46,896 bases of DNA from an uncultured Bacteroidaceae bacterium (GTDB lineage Bacteria > Bacteroidota > Bacteroidia > Bacteroidales > Bacteroidaceae): the NCBI GenBank assembly GCA_905234555.1, contig CAJOHO010000017.1, positions 1-46,896 of the forward strand. Direction: 5' to 3'. The position numbers and the translations under genes were made by a program. The notes under the pieces are model-generated. The model saw only the letters and a list, made by a program, of their open reading frames with translations. It did not search any database and had not been told where the DNA came from. Positions 21,012-29,593 of the stretch are shown piece after piece; within the stretch, counting starts at the first letter, position 1, and the number at the start of each line of letters is the position of its first letter.

Positions 21012-22463
21012 TTAATGATTGCGGAAATTCCATTTTGAATTATCTGTGTTGAAGTCATATTCAGCCAACGTAGATGTGCTGTCACCAGCAGAATAGAGGC
21101 AGTACTTCTGGTTCTTGCCCTGTTGACCTGGTATGACGTAAGGCATGATGCGATAAGTACCGTCGGTCAGCTGTTCTATACGCCACAACTGCTCATCGAG
21201 ATCTGCAAAATCCTTCGTAGTCACTTCCAGCTGGTCGGTAGCAGTCAGGGCACGGTTCGTACCTTCAATGCGGATGGTATAGAGAGGACCGCAGATTGTT
21301 CCTCCCCTTTGCGGAACGGGAACCACCTGCCAACGCTGCCAAGGACGGAACATATAGTCGCCAATGCGTACACGGATCTCTCCTGTGGGCCAAGTACCCT
21401 TCACCTCGTCGAGTGTTTGGCTGGGTACAGGTTGTGGTGGAGCTGCATTCGCCTGTGGTCTGCCGAAACCTCCCTGACGTGCTACATTCATGCGGACGAA
21501 ATCCACAGCCAGCTCTAAGGAATAGCCACGACGTTCACTCTCTATCTCGTAAACTCCCTCCTTGATCTGTTCACCAGCGTATGGCCAGTCGTTCTTCCAA
21601 AGGAGCGGACGGATAGCCAGCGTGGAACGACCACCCATGTCGAAGTCGGCTTCCCAGTGGAACGACATCAGTTCCACTCCTTCGTCGATAATGGTACGTC
21701 CGAAGTGTCCGGCACCCGTTTTGCGGTCACCGGCAGCAACTACCATGCGGCCTCCACCATGATACATGTCACGACCGACGTTGTCCATATAAGGTCCCTC
21801 AACACTCTTGGCACGACCCACTACTATATTATAGGTAGAGTTCACACCGTCGCAGCAGGTGCCGTGAGTACCCAGCAGGTAATACCAGCCATTGCGATAG
21901 ATGAGGTCTGTGGCTTCGCAGTCGATGGCAATATCTTTCTCCTTATTGCCTTTCACACGGTAACCCGTCTTGGGATCGAGTTCAATCAGACGGATGGTGC
22001 CAAAGTAAGTACCGTAACTTACCCACAGACGTCCTGTAGTGGGGTCCAGCAACATACCTGGGTCGATGGCATCCTGGTCTTCCATTCCATCACTCGAGCA
22101 CACTTCAACGGCTGTACTCCATTTGAAGTCAGGACTCTTCGGATCAAGCGTCTTATTCCACATAGTGAGAATACGACCACTATGACCACCACCTAAACCG
22201 CCACCCGTGGCACCATAGATGCATAAATAACGGTCTCCGATTTTCATGATATCGGGGGCAGCTCCGCCACCAGGACGGTCTGCTCCACTGTTCCAGGTCC
22301 AGCCATCTTCAGAAATCAGGCCACCGCCACCAGTGCCGAAGGTATAATACTTGCCGTCGCACTCTGCGATGGTTGATGGATCGTGAATATAGGGTGCACC
22401 AATTTGCGCGTTTGCTGCCGAGGTCAATGCCAGAGCAGCAAGGATGCTATATAGTCTCTTCAT
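21012..22463 (-). CDS. GH43 arabinanase-type glycosidase with C-terminal beta-domain
   Basis: A 483-residue secreted five-bladed propeller enzyme, probably an arabinan-type endo-hydrolase or arabinofuranosidase. A signal peptide (1-20) ends ANAQ. The GH43 triad is Asp28 (IHDPS, base), Asp134 (DAIDPG, pKa modulator) and Glu183 (DCEATDLIY, acid). GTHGTCCDG and DMYHGGG resemble the arabinanase-like branch (subfamilies 4/5). The last 100 or so residues form a separate beta-rich, lipocalin-like module (SKWNFRNH end). A low-complexity linker (GGFGRPQANAAPPQPVP) lies between them. It starts 2 bases after the stop of the next upstream GH43, so translation is tightly linked. Confidence 0.82.
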   Translation of the reverse strand: MKRLYSILAALALTSAANAQIGAPYIHDPSTIAECDGKYYTFGTGGGGLISEDGWTWNSGADRPGGGAAPDIMKIGDRYLCIYGATGGGLGGGHSGRILTMWNKTLDPKSPDFKWSTAVEVCSSDGMEDQDAIDPGMLLDPTTGRLWVSYGTYFGTIRLIELDPKTGYRVKGNKEKDIAIDCEATDLIYRNGWYYLLGTHGTCCDGVNSTYNIVVGRAKSVEGPYMDNVGRDMYHGGGRMVVAAGDRKTGAGHFGRTIIDEGVELMSFHWEADFDMGGRSTLAIRPLLWKNDWPYAGEQIKEGVYEIESERRGYSLELAVDFVRMNVARQGGFGRPQANAAPPQPVPSQTLDEVKGTWPTGEIRVRIGDYMFRPWQRWQVVPVPQRGGTICGPLYTIRIEGTNRALTATDQLEVTTKDFADLDEQLWRIEQLTDGTYRIMPYVIPGQQGKNQKYCLYSAGDSTSTLAEYDFNTDNSKWNFRNH

Positions 22464-22465
22464 TG

Positions 22466-24574
22466 TTATTGTGCTTTGATTGAATAGTTCTTAACTGGAT
22501 TACCTTTCTCGTCGAGGAAGCGAACACAGAAGTCGCTCATACCTGGTCCGTTGATAATGGCACCACGCAGGATGTTGCGACCTTTCTTCAGGGTGAGGCG
22601 GTTAGACATCGCATCGTCCTTCACCATACGTCGGTCGCCACTGAGCAACAGCACTTCCTCACCGTTGAGCCACCACATGGATGCAGAGTTAGAGCCAACA
22701 GCCAAACGTACGTTCTCGATATCTTCTTCACAGTCGATGATGGTGACTGCCCAGAAGAGCACACCATACACCTTTGTGCCCCATTTCTCCGCAAAGCGGA
22801 AGAGCTTGACGTTAAACATATTGCTGTCGAGTGCTCGCCAGGTCAGCGTTTGCTTCACCGTCTTCACCTCCGGCTGGGCTGGTGCCTGCGCACCACGTCC
22901 AAAACCTGCAGGAGCCTGCTCCTGCTTGAACACCGCTGTCACTTTCTGACCATCCTTCGGCACCATCGTCTGCTGACCCTTGAAATATTCGCGGTAGAAG
23001 TGCTCACGCAGGTAACTGTCCGTAAACACAGTATTTCCGCTATTGGGTTTGTCAATAGGTTCCAGCAGCAGCCATCTACGGATGAAGCCCTCGTCGTCGG
23101 GACGTGCTGGTGACGCTGCAGCAGAAACAGGAGTGAAGTAGTTGGAGCGGTTCTTGAACTGCACCCAATCCACACTCAGAGCGCCATCGCCCTCATTGGT
23201 GACGCAGAGATCTGTCACTCCCTTCGGCACAAAGTCCAGATTTACTGTTTGGGTAAGCCATTGGTTGCGCAGGTCACGACGGAAACGTGCCGCCATCGGG
23301 TTCGCAGCAGCACCACCGGCTGGTTCCTCTGGTTTCACCGTCAGCTTGATGCGGGCAATTACCTTACCCTTTTCGTTTTTCTCACGAACACAGAACTCCG
23401 TATTGTCTGCAGCCTTCACCTTGATCATCATGTAAGCGTCTGTGAGGCAATCGAAATCCACATCCTTATAGCCCAGCCAACTGCCTTTCTTCGGCATCGT
23501 CGCACAACCACCGCTGAACTGAATCAGCGTGTCGATATATTCTGTGGTGACATCTGGGGAAGCTGTACTGTAACGGTCGATTTCTATCCGTTCCGTAGCT
23601 TGGTTAATGCCGACACCACGCATCGTGGGCTTCACCTCCTGAATGGTTCCGTCGGCATTGAATGTCAATTTATCAATCTGCACCGAACGGCGCTTGTCGT
23701 CGTTGGGCGAGAAGAAGTTCTGGTGGTAGAACAGATACCACTGTCCCTTGTAGTTCACAATGCTGTGGTGGTTCGTCCAGCAGCCGTTGGGATGTTCCGC
23801 CATAATCAGGCCTTTGTACTCATAAGGACCCATCGGGTTTTTGCTCATGGCATAGCCCAGCACCTCCGTCTTCTCTCTCACATAAGGATAAGTGAGGTAA
23901 TAGTTTCCGTTGTACTCAAAGGCAAACGGTCCCTCAGCCTGACGGTTGGGCAGATCTTTCAGGCAGTTCACTCCCACCATCTCCATCTCTCTGTCACGCC
24001 ACTTCACCGTCTCTCGTGGGTTGTCGTCAGCCAGTTCCTTCATGTTCGGCTTCAGTTTGGCACAACGTCCGTTTCCCCAGAAAATGTATGCATTGCCGTC
24101 GGAGGCTTGCAACACACATGGATCAATGCCGTTGATACCCTTGATGGGTTCCGGCTCAGGGATGAATGGTCCCGTAGGGCTGTCAGCGATGGCAACACCT
24201 ACCGCAAAACCGCCACCCGCCTTGGGAGCAGATGGGAAATAAAAATAGTACTTCCCGTTGCGTTCCACGCAGTCGGGTGCCCACATCGAGTAAGAGTCAG
24301 GTCTTACCCAAGGCACTTTGTTCTGAGTCACAATCACGCCGTGGTCGGTCCAGTCCGTCAAGTTTTCCGACGAAAACACATGGTAATCCTCCATGCAGAA
24401 CCAATTCTGGCGTTGTTCCTCCGGCACGAGGATGTCGTGTGAAGGATACAGATACACACGTCCGTTGAACACGCGAGCCGTAGGGTCGGCAGTGTATTGG
24501 TCACGAATCACAGGGTTTTGTGCTATTCCCATCAACGGAAGCATCGTTAAAAGAATCGTTACTGTTTTCTTCAT
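22466..24574 (-). CDS. GH43 arabinofuranosidase/xylosidase with two C-terminal binding-type domains
   Basis: A 702-residue secreted enzyme, probably removing arabinose or xylose from side chains. A signal peptide (1-19) ends MGIAQ. The GH43 propeller (about 20-330) has Asp30 (TADPTARV), Asp151 (GIDPCVL) and Glu214 (AEGPFAF). Next is a CBM6-like sandwich (about 345-485, ending VDWVQFKN). The last 200 residues (FIRRWLLLEPIDKP onwards) resemble the sandwich domain often appended to Bacteroidota esterases and GH43s and are interrupted by a Gly/Pro/Gln-rich loop (GFGRGAQAPAQPEV). It sits second in the operon, 35 bases after the double GH43. Confidence 0.82.
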   Translation of the reverse strand: MKKTVTILLTMLPLMGIAQNPVIRDQYTADPTARVFNGRVYLYPSHDILVPEEQRQNWFCMEDYHVFSSENLTDWTDHGVIVTQNKVPWVRPDSYSMWAPDCVERNGKYYFYFPSAPKAGGGFAVGVAIADSPTGPFIPEPEPIKGINGIDPCVLQASDGNAYIFWGNGRCAKLKPNMKELADDNPRETVKWRDREMEMVGVNCLKDLPNRQAEGPFAFEYNGNYYLTYPYVREKTEVLGYAMSKNPMGPYEYKGLIMAEHPNGCWTNHHSIVNYKGQWYLFYHQNFFSPNDDKRRSVQIDKLTFNADGTIQEVKPTMRGVGINQATERIEIDRYSTASPDVTTEYIDTLIQFSGGCATMPKKGSWLGYKDVDFDCLTDAYMMIKVKAADNTEFCVREKNEKGKVIARIKLTVKPEEPAGGAAANPMAARFRRDLRNQWLTQTVNLDFVPKGVTDLCVTNEGDGALSVDWVQFKNRSNYFTPVSAAASPARPDDEGFIRRWLLLEPIDKPNSGNTVFTDSYLREHFYREYFKGQQTMVPKDGQKVTAVFKQEQAPAGFGRGAQAPAQPEVKTVKQTLTWRALDSNMFNVKLFRFAEKWGTKVYGVLFWAVTIIDCEEDIENVRLAVGSNSASMWWLNGEEVLLLSGDRRMVKDDAMSNRLTLKKGRNILRGAIINGPGMSDFCVRFLDEKGNPVKNYSIKAQ

Positions 24575-24609
24575 GTTTGTTTATAGGTTGAGAAATAATG
24601 CATTATGAA

Positions 24610-27375
24610 TTACTTAAACATCCACCAATCCAGACGCACGTCACCCTGTGCTTTGCTGAAGCAGATATAGAGGTCGTGAACACCTGAAGCCCCTTTCACC
24701 TTGGTATTGAAAGCCTTGTACTTATCCACGGAACCTGTGCTCTTCACATCGACTGTGCCGATGGTTCCTCCATCGAGGCTATCCAGACGCAACGTGATGG
24801 TACAACCTGCTTGAGCGGCAGCTGCAGCAACGATGCTGAACTGCTTGGCATCCTTGCCAAAGTCAACTCCGCGCAGACGGATATACTCACCATCGTTAAT
24901 ATCGAAGATGTACATATTGCGCTTGCCAGTTGACTTAGGCATATCCTTCACGACGCCCGTGTTCTCGATTCCCATCTTAGCAGACTTCAAACCGAAGCCC
25001 CAGTTCATGGTCTCTGCCTCCACACGACGGTAGGGGTTCAACCACTGGAGTTGTTTCATCGGCTCCTGATCGAGCCAGTAGGGCAACGTCTGGATGGTTC
25101 CGTCGGCATTGTAGGTAATCTCCTGTGCCGACACACTGCGACGCTCATGGTGCTTGAATGTCTCCAAGTGCATGAGGTCATAGTTTTGACCGAAGACGTA
25201 GGAATGTCCCTTGAAGTCGCAGATGCCAGGATGATTGCCTCGGTCACGTTGTGTAGGTTCCATGATATAACCCTTCCACTCCCAAGGACCTGTGGGTGAG
25301 TCACTCATGGCGTAGCCCAAGGCTTCGGGACAACAAGTGCTGGCAAAGCCCAGATAGTAGTGCCCATTGCGCTTGTAGAACCAAGGTCCTTCCTGGTAAT
25401 TGGGGATGTGAGGCAATTGGGTGATGCCACTGGTCAAAGATGTCATGTCGTTACCCAACTTAGCCCAGTAGGTGTGTGGGTTTCCCCAGTACATATAAGC
25501 TTGACCGTCATCATCCGTAAAGACAGAGGGGTCGATGTCGTTCCAATGTTCTTTCTGCCATACCAAAGGCTCACCGAGCGGGTCTTTGAACGGTCCATAG
25601 GGAGAGTCGGCTTCCAGCACACCGATTCCGTGTCCGTGCAGTGGAGCATACAAATAGCACTTTCCATTGCGCTCTACCGTCTGGATGGCCCATGCACCGT
25701 TCTCGCGTCCACGCCATTCAAAGTCCTTCAGAGAAGCCACAGCACCATGTTCTGTCCAGTTCACCATATCGGTGGTGGACCAGAGCAACCAATCGTACAT
25801 AAAGAAACCGGCAGAATTACGCTCGTTCGGATCAGAAATATCCTCTGGCGAAGCGTCGTGCGATGTATAGAGGAACAATGTGTCTCCGATAACCAGTGGC
25901 GAAGGGTCGGCAGTGTATTTGGTTTGGAAAAGCGGCATGTTCACTTGCTCCAGTCCGCGCATCTTCCACCAGTCGAAGTTGAAGAGTTTCGGACCTTTGC
26001 GACCTTTGAATACGAAATAGAGGTCGGCTGTTGCAGGCAGGTCAAGACCTGAAATAGTACGCGAAGGAGCATTGATGTCGGTAATGGTAGAATAGTCAAG
26101 GTCGAGGGTCAGCGTTTGCCATTTCTCCCATCCGCCCGTACCAGGGACATCCATAATACCTAAGAGTTTTCCTTCGAGGCTGTCCAGACGTATCTCAACC
26201 CTTCCTCCACGCAAACCACTCGCCACGCGAGCCGTAAAAGTGCGAGGCACCTTCTTGCCGAAGCATACGTTCTGCAATTTGATAAAGTCGCCATTATGGA
26301 TATCCGTCACATAGACACCCACCTCGTCATTCTGCTCCGTCTTCACACCCTTCGAGAAAGCCATCGTCTCGGCTTCCACCTTGCGAAATGGATCGAATGC
26401 AGCAACAGGCTTCACACCTTCGTCAGTAGGAAGAATCGTTGGGAACGAACCATCTGCATTATACTTAAACTCCTCCACAGCCACACTACGACCGAAACCG
26501 CCGCCATTGGGCAGTTTTCCCGTATGATAGAAGAAATAGCTGTGTCCCTTGAAGTCAGCCACACCACAGTGGTTGGTAAATGACTTCGTATCGCTCAATG
26601 GCATGATTTCGCCGGCATACTTGTAGGGACCAGTGGGCGAAGTTGCTGTGCTGTAAGAGATATGTTCGGGCACACCACCTGCAGCATAAAGCAACTGATA
26701 CGTACCGTTGCGTTTGGTGAGCCACGGTCCTTCCACGTATGAGTCTTTGTAAGTCTTGCCTTTCTCACGGCCCTTCATCATCGGTCCGCCAAAAGCCTCT
26801 TCCGTCATACCCAGCTTACCCAGTTCACCGCTATAGGAAATCATGTCGCGATTGAGTTTCAAGTAATAGCATTGTGGATTTCCCCACATGAGCCACGCCT
26901 GTCCGTCGTCGTCAATCAACACCGTCGGATCGATATGGTCCCAACTCCCGTTCTCGAAGAGCGGCTTACCCAGTGCATCGCGGAACGGCCCCGTGGGTGA
27001 ATCACCCACAGCCACACCGATGGCCATACCATTCGACAGACGGGAATGGGCACAGATGTACCAGTAGAACTTTCCGTCCCTCTCCACACACTGGCTCGCC
27101 CAGGCACGGTCATCAGCCCAGCTGAAACTCTCCAAAGCCAGCGGACTGCCATGATCCGTCCAGTTCACCATATCCTCCGTTGAATAGACACGCCATTCCT
27201 GCATCCAGAAGAAGTCAGCTCCATCCTCATCGTGTCCAGTATAGACATACATCCTATCTCCCACCACCAGAGGAGCGGGGTCACTTGTGCACCATGTCTG
27301 CACAAAAGGGTTCTGGGCACTAATTTGCCCACACAGCAGCATGGCGGCAGCCGCTGTCCATGTTTTCATTTTCAT
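24610..27375 (-). CDS. Double GH43 enzyme, GH43-CBM6-GH43-CBM6
   Basis: A 921-residue secreted protein with two complete catalytic units. A signal peptide (1-21) ends QISAQ. Unit 1: Asp32 (TSDPAPLV), Asp149 (HIDPTVL) and Glu215 (YVEGPW), then a CBM6-like domain (about 331-475, VEAETM...FDWWKM). Unit 2: Asp490 (TADPSPLV), Asp615 (DIDPSVF) and Glu662 (YQEGPW), then a CBM6-like domain (about 765-921, VEAETM...LDWWMF). Both triads are intact, so the enzyme probably cleaves two linkages, such as different arabinofuranosyl positions or arabinose and xylose. It is the first gene of the minus operon. The ATG at 27375 (or 27369) is chosen; the frame open to 27423 would start at the -7 box. Confidence 0.86.
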   Translation of the reverse strand: MKMKTWTAAAAMLLCGQISAQNPFVQTWCTSDPAPLVVGDRMYVYTGHDEDGADFFWMQEWRVYSTEDMVNWTDHGSPLALESFSWADDRAWASQCVERDGKFYWYICAHSRLSNGMAIGVAVGDSPTGPFRDALGKPLFENGSWDHIDPTVLIDDDGQAWLMWGNPQCYYLKLNRDMISYSGELGKLGMTEEAFGGPMMKGREKGKTYKDSYVEGPWLTKRNGTYQLLYAAGGVPEHISYSTATSPTGPYKYAGEIMPLSDTKSFTNHCGVADFKGHSYFFYHTGKLPNGGGFGRSVAVEEFKYNADGSFPTILPTDEGVKPVAAFDPFRKVEAETMAFSKGVKTEQNDEVGVYVTDIHNGDFIKLQNVCFGKKVPRTFTARVASGLRGGRVEIRLDSLEGKLLGIMDVPGTGGWEKWQTLTLDLDYSTITDINAPSRTISGLDLPATADLYFVFKGRKGPKLFNFDWWKMRGLEQVNMPLFQTKYTADPSPLVIGDTLFLYTSHDASPEDISDPNERNSAGFFMYDWLLWSTTDMVNWTEHGAVASLKDFEWRGRENGAWAIQTVERNGKCYLYAPLHGHGIGVLEADSPYGPFKDPLGEPLVWQKEHWNDIDPSVFTDDDGQAYMYWGNPHTYWAKLGNDMTSLTSGITQLPHIPNYQEGPWFYKRNGHYYLGFASTCCPEALGYAMSDSPTGPWEWKGYIMEPTQRDRGNHPGICDFKGHSYVFGQNYDLMHLETFKHHERRSVSAQEITYNADGTIQTLPYWLDQEPMKQLQWLNPYRRVEAETMNWGFGLKSAKMGIENTGVVKDMPKSTGKRNMYIFDINDGEYIRLRGVDFGKDAKQFSIVAAAAAQAGCTITLRLDSLDGGTIGTVDVKSTGSVDKYKAFNTKVKGASGVHDLYICFSKAQGDVRLDWWMFK

Positions 27376-27428
27376 GTGTTTGTTATAGTTGATGTTGATA
27401 AAATATGTAACTTTGTTAAACATTTTTG

Positions 27429-27436
27429 CAAAGATA
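27429..27436 (-). promoter_or_regulatory. -7 box of the minus-strand operon
   Basis: The minus strand reads TATCTTTG, a full TAnnTTTG match, 54 bases before the GH43 ATG. No TTG lies at the usual 19-21-base spacing, which suggests activator dependence (inference). Confidence 0.6.
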
Positions 27437-27561
27437 CGACATTTTTTTCAATCTCGTCTTTTCTTCGTGTAACATTATTTTCCGTTTACGTAACGCATCG
27501 TGAATCAAAAAGAGCTAACTTCCTGTAATTATGCATTATCAATTATGATTTTCACGATGCC

Positions 27562-27597
27562 CATTCAGCTCATTAAACCCATTCAACCCATTAATAA
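27562..27597. repeat. Nonamer tandem repeat (CATTMAACC)n in the divergent region
   Basis: CATTCAGCT, CATTAAACC, CATTCAACC and CATTAATAA run in register 66 bases before the plus-strand promoter. The same family recurs in the first gap of the operon (29543-29585). Confidence 0.7.
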
Positions 27598-27662
27598 TAC
27601 GAATGAAGATAACAGAAAAAAGCCTGAAGAAACAAAAAAACAAGAAATTGCAACGTATTATT

Positions 27663-27693
27663 TTGGTACACGCGCGTAAATGCCTTAACTTTG
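27663..27693 (+). promoter_or_regulatory. Promoter of the plus-strand operon
   Basis: TTG at 27663-27665, a 20-base spacer, then TAACTTTG at 27686-27693: a full -33/-7 match. Transcription would start near 27699, about 30 bases before the ATG at 27730. This rules out the longer reading frame that begins inside the -7 box. Confidence 0.85.
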
Positions 27694-27729
27694 CACGAGA
27701 AAATCCACAACTTAACTAAAAATAGCCAA

Positions 27730-29535
27730 ATGAAAACAAGTTTCAGACTTTGGGCTACAGTCTTAGCCCTGTTTCTTTTCAGCAGTTGGAGCAACGAAGT
27801 GAAAGCCCAGCTCATCACGATGAAGGTGAATGGTCAGGATCGCACCTACTTGGAGTATGTTCCGAGGAATCTCGGTGAGAACCGGCCTCTGCTGATTTCC
27901 TGTCACGGCATGAATCAGGACGCAGCTTACCAGAAAGGTATGCTGGCGATTGAGTCGGTATGCGACACCGCCAAGTTTATGGTGGTATTCCCCAACGGTA
28001 TTGACAAAAGTTGGGATATCAGCGGCGACCGTGACATTAATTTCGTGAAAGCGCTTATCGACGAGATGGTGAAGAAGCACAAAATTGACCGCAACAACGT
28101 CTATTTGTCCGGATTCTCGATGGGCGGTATGTTTACCTATCATGCCATGAACAAAATTCCCGACATCATTGCTGCCTTCGCTCCTATCAGCGGTTATCCG
28201 ATGTATGGCACAACTGCCAACGCCAATGTACGACCCATACCCATTATCCATACCCACGGAACGGGTGACGACGTAGTTGCGTTCAGCGGCGTTCAGGGTG
28301 CACTGAATGCTTGGATTCAGCACAATCATTGTTCTTCCACAGCCAAAGTGACATCGAACTATCGAGGTGCCAGTCATGCCAAACTGTCGGTCTGGGGTAA
28401 CGGTGACGACGGCGTAGAAGTACGTCTCCTGGAACTGGCGGATAAGGGACACTGGATTTCCAACGACTATGGTGTACACACAGGCCGTGAAATCTGGCTC
28501 TTCTGTAAGAACTACGGATTCAACAAGACGGGTCCTCGAATATCGATTGTAACGCCTAAGCCTAACACCAGCTTCACCTACTTCATGCCAGCTGAAGAGT
28601 TGGAATATCCTTCCATCAAGGTACTCGCTACCGCCAGCGACCCCAACGGAACGGTGGAGAAAGTGGAGTTCTTCGACGACAAAAGCCTCATCGCCTCATG
28701 TGAACAGCCTCCATATCAGATTGAGTGGGTTCCCACTGCAACAGGTAAGCGAAACCTGCGTGCGGTAGTGACGGACAACGACGGCGAGACAGGAGAAGCC
28801 GCTGTGGTAGTAGAGATCAACAATCCTAAAGTCTTTGCACTCTCGCAGAACATCAAAGAGGCTGGCACTGTACCCATCGGCTGGACCACCTACGACGGCA
28901 ATCAGAAGCGCTACGGATATAGCGACGGTTACACCTCTGGATGTCGTGTTCTCCAGTTCACTGGTACACGCCATGATTTCAGCTACGGACTTTACTTCCG
29001 CAATGGGACAGGCGGGTTGAAACGCGGCTATGCCAAGTACGGATTGCCTAACACCAACGCAACGATGGTGCTCACACCTGGTCACTACTCCCTGAAATTC
29101 AGGGTTGTGAATTACAACCGTCCCAACTTCTCACCCGTCACCTTTGCCATCGAACATGCCTCTACAGCAGAAGCTATAGCTGAAGTGACTTATACACCTA
29201 CTGTTAATGTAGGTGGAAACACCGAAAATAATTTCAACGGATCCATCCTGCAAGTGTACGATTTCGATGTGACGGAGAAAGACGAATACATAGTGGCTGC
29301 CTACGCTGATAAGACAGCGATGGCTGATGGTATCATCGGACAGCTGTACATTCAGGTGAAGGAATACGGCACCACAGGCATCGAGGACTTTAAATTGAAG
29401 AATGAAGAAGAAAACGTCAATAGTAAATCCGTAAATGGTAAATGTTTTGATTTGCAAGGCCGCGTGGTCGATGAGTCAGTCCCCCTGCAGAAGGGCTTTT
29501 ATATCAAAGAAGGAAAGAAAGTTTTAATAAAGTGA
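27730..29535 (+). CDS. CE1-type esterase (feruloyl/acetyl xylan) with Ig-like and C-terminal domains
   Basis: A 601-residue secreted esterase and first gene of the plus operon. A signal peptide (1-27) ends EVKAQ. The hydrolase (about 28-265) resembles PHB-depolymerase/CE1 enzymes: SGFSMGG gives Ser130, HGTGDD gives Asp180 or 181, and DKGHW gives His241. An Ig-like domain follows (about 280-365, ISIVTPKPN...VVEIN), then a beta-sandwich of unknown type (about 370-560) that may bind glycans. The C-terminus (CFDLQGRVV...KGFYIKEGKKVLIK) is sorting-like. Just before it, GTAAATCC/GTAAATGG units (29422-29444) encode NSKSVNGK, a repeat-derived linker. The start is fixed by the promoter and the signal peptide at 27730. 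Confidence 0.84.
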   Translation: MKTSFRLWATVLALFLFSSWSNEVKAQLITMKVNGQDRTYLEYVPRNLGENRPLLISCHGMNQDAAYQKGMLAIESVCDTAKFMVVFPNGIDKSWDISGDRDINFVKALIDEMVKKHKIDRNNVYLSGFSMGGMFTYHAMNKIPDIIAAFAPISGYPMYGTTANANVRPIPIIHTHGTGDDVVAFSGVQGALNAWIQHNHCSSTAKVTSNYRGASHAKLSVWGNGDDGVEVRLLELADKGHWISNDYGVHTGREIWLFCKNYGFNKTGPRISIVTPKPNTSFTYFMPAEELEYPSIKVLATASDPNGTVEKVEFFDDKSLIASCEQPPYQIEWVPTATGKRNLRAVVTDNDGETGEAAVVVEINNPKVFALSQNIKEAGTVPIGWTTYDGNQKRYGYSDGYTSGCRVLQFTGTRHDFSYGLYFRNGTGGLKRGYAKYGLPNTNATMVLTPGHYSLKFRVVNYNRPNFSPVTFAIEHASTAEAIAEVTYTPTVNVGGNTENNFNGSILQVYDFDVTEKDEYIVAAYADKTAMADGIIGQLYIQVKEYGTTGIEDFKLKNEEENVNSKSVNGKCFDLQGRVVDESVPLQKGFYIKEGKKVLIK

Positions 29536-29542
29536 TTCTTTT

Positions 29543-29585
29543 CATTCAGCCCATCAAACCCATTTTACCCATTGACCCATAAATG
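29543..29585. repeat. Nonamer tandem repeat (CATTNNACC)n between CE1 and GH43-CE1
   Basis: CATTCAGCC, CATCAAACC, CATTTTACC, CATTGACC and CATAAATG fill most of the 58-base gap. It is the same family as 27562-27597. Confidence 0.7.
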
Positions 29586-29593
29586 ATAAAACT

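Larger units (their letters stand above)
27376..27729. promoter_or_regulatory. Divergent promoter region of the two CAZyme operons
   Basis: A 354-base AT-rich gap from which both operons leave. It holds a minus-strand -7 box (27429-27436), a plus-strand promoter (27663-27693), an ATTATGCATTATCAATTATG repeat near 27529 and a 9-mer array. No clear long operator palindrome was seen, so the regulator and its sites remain unknown. Confidence 0.6.
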
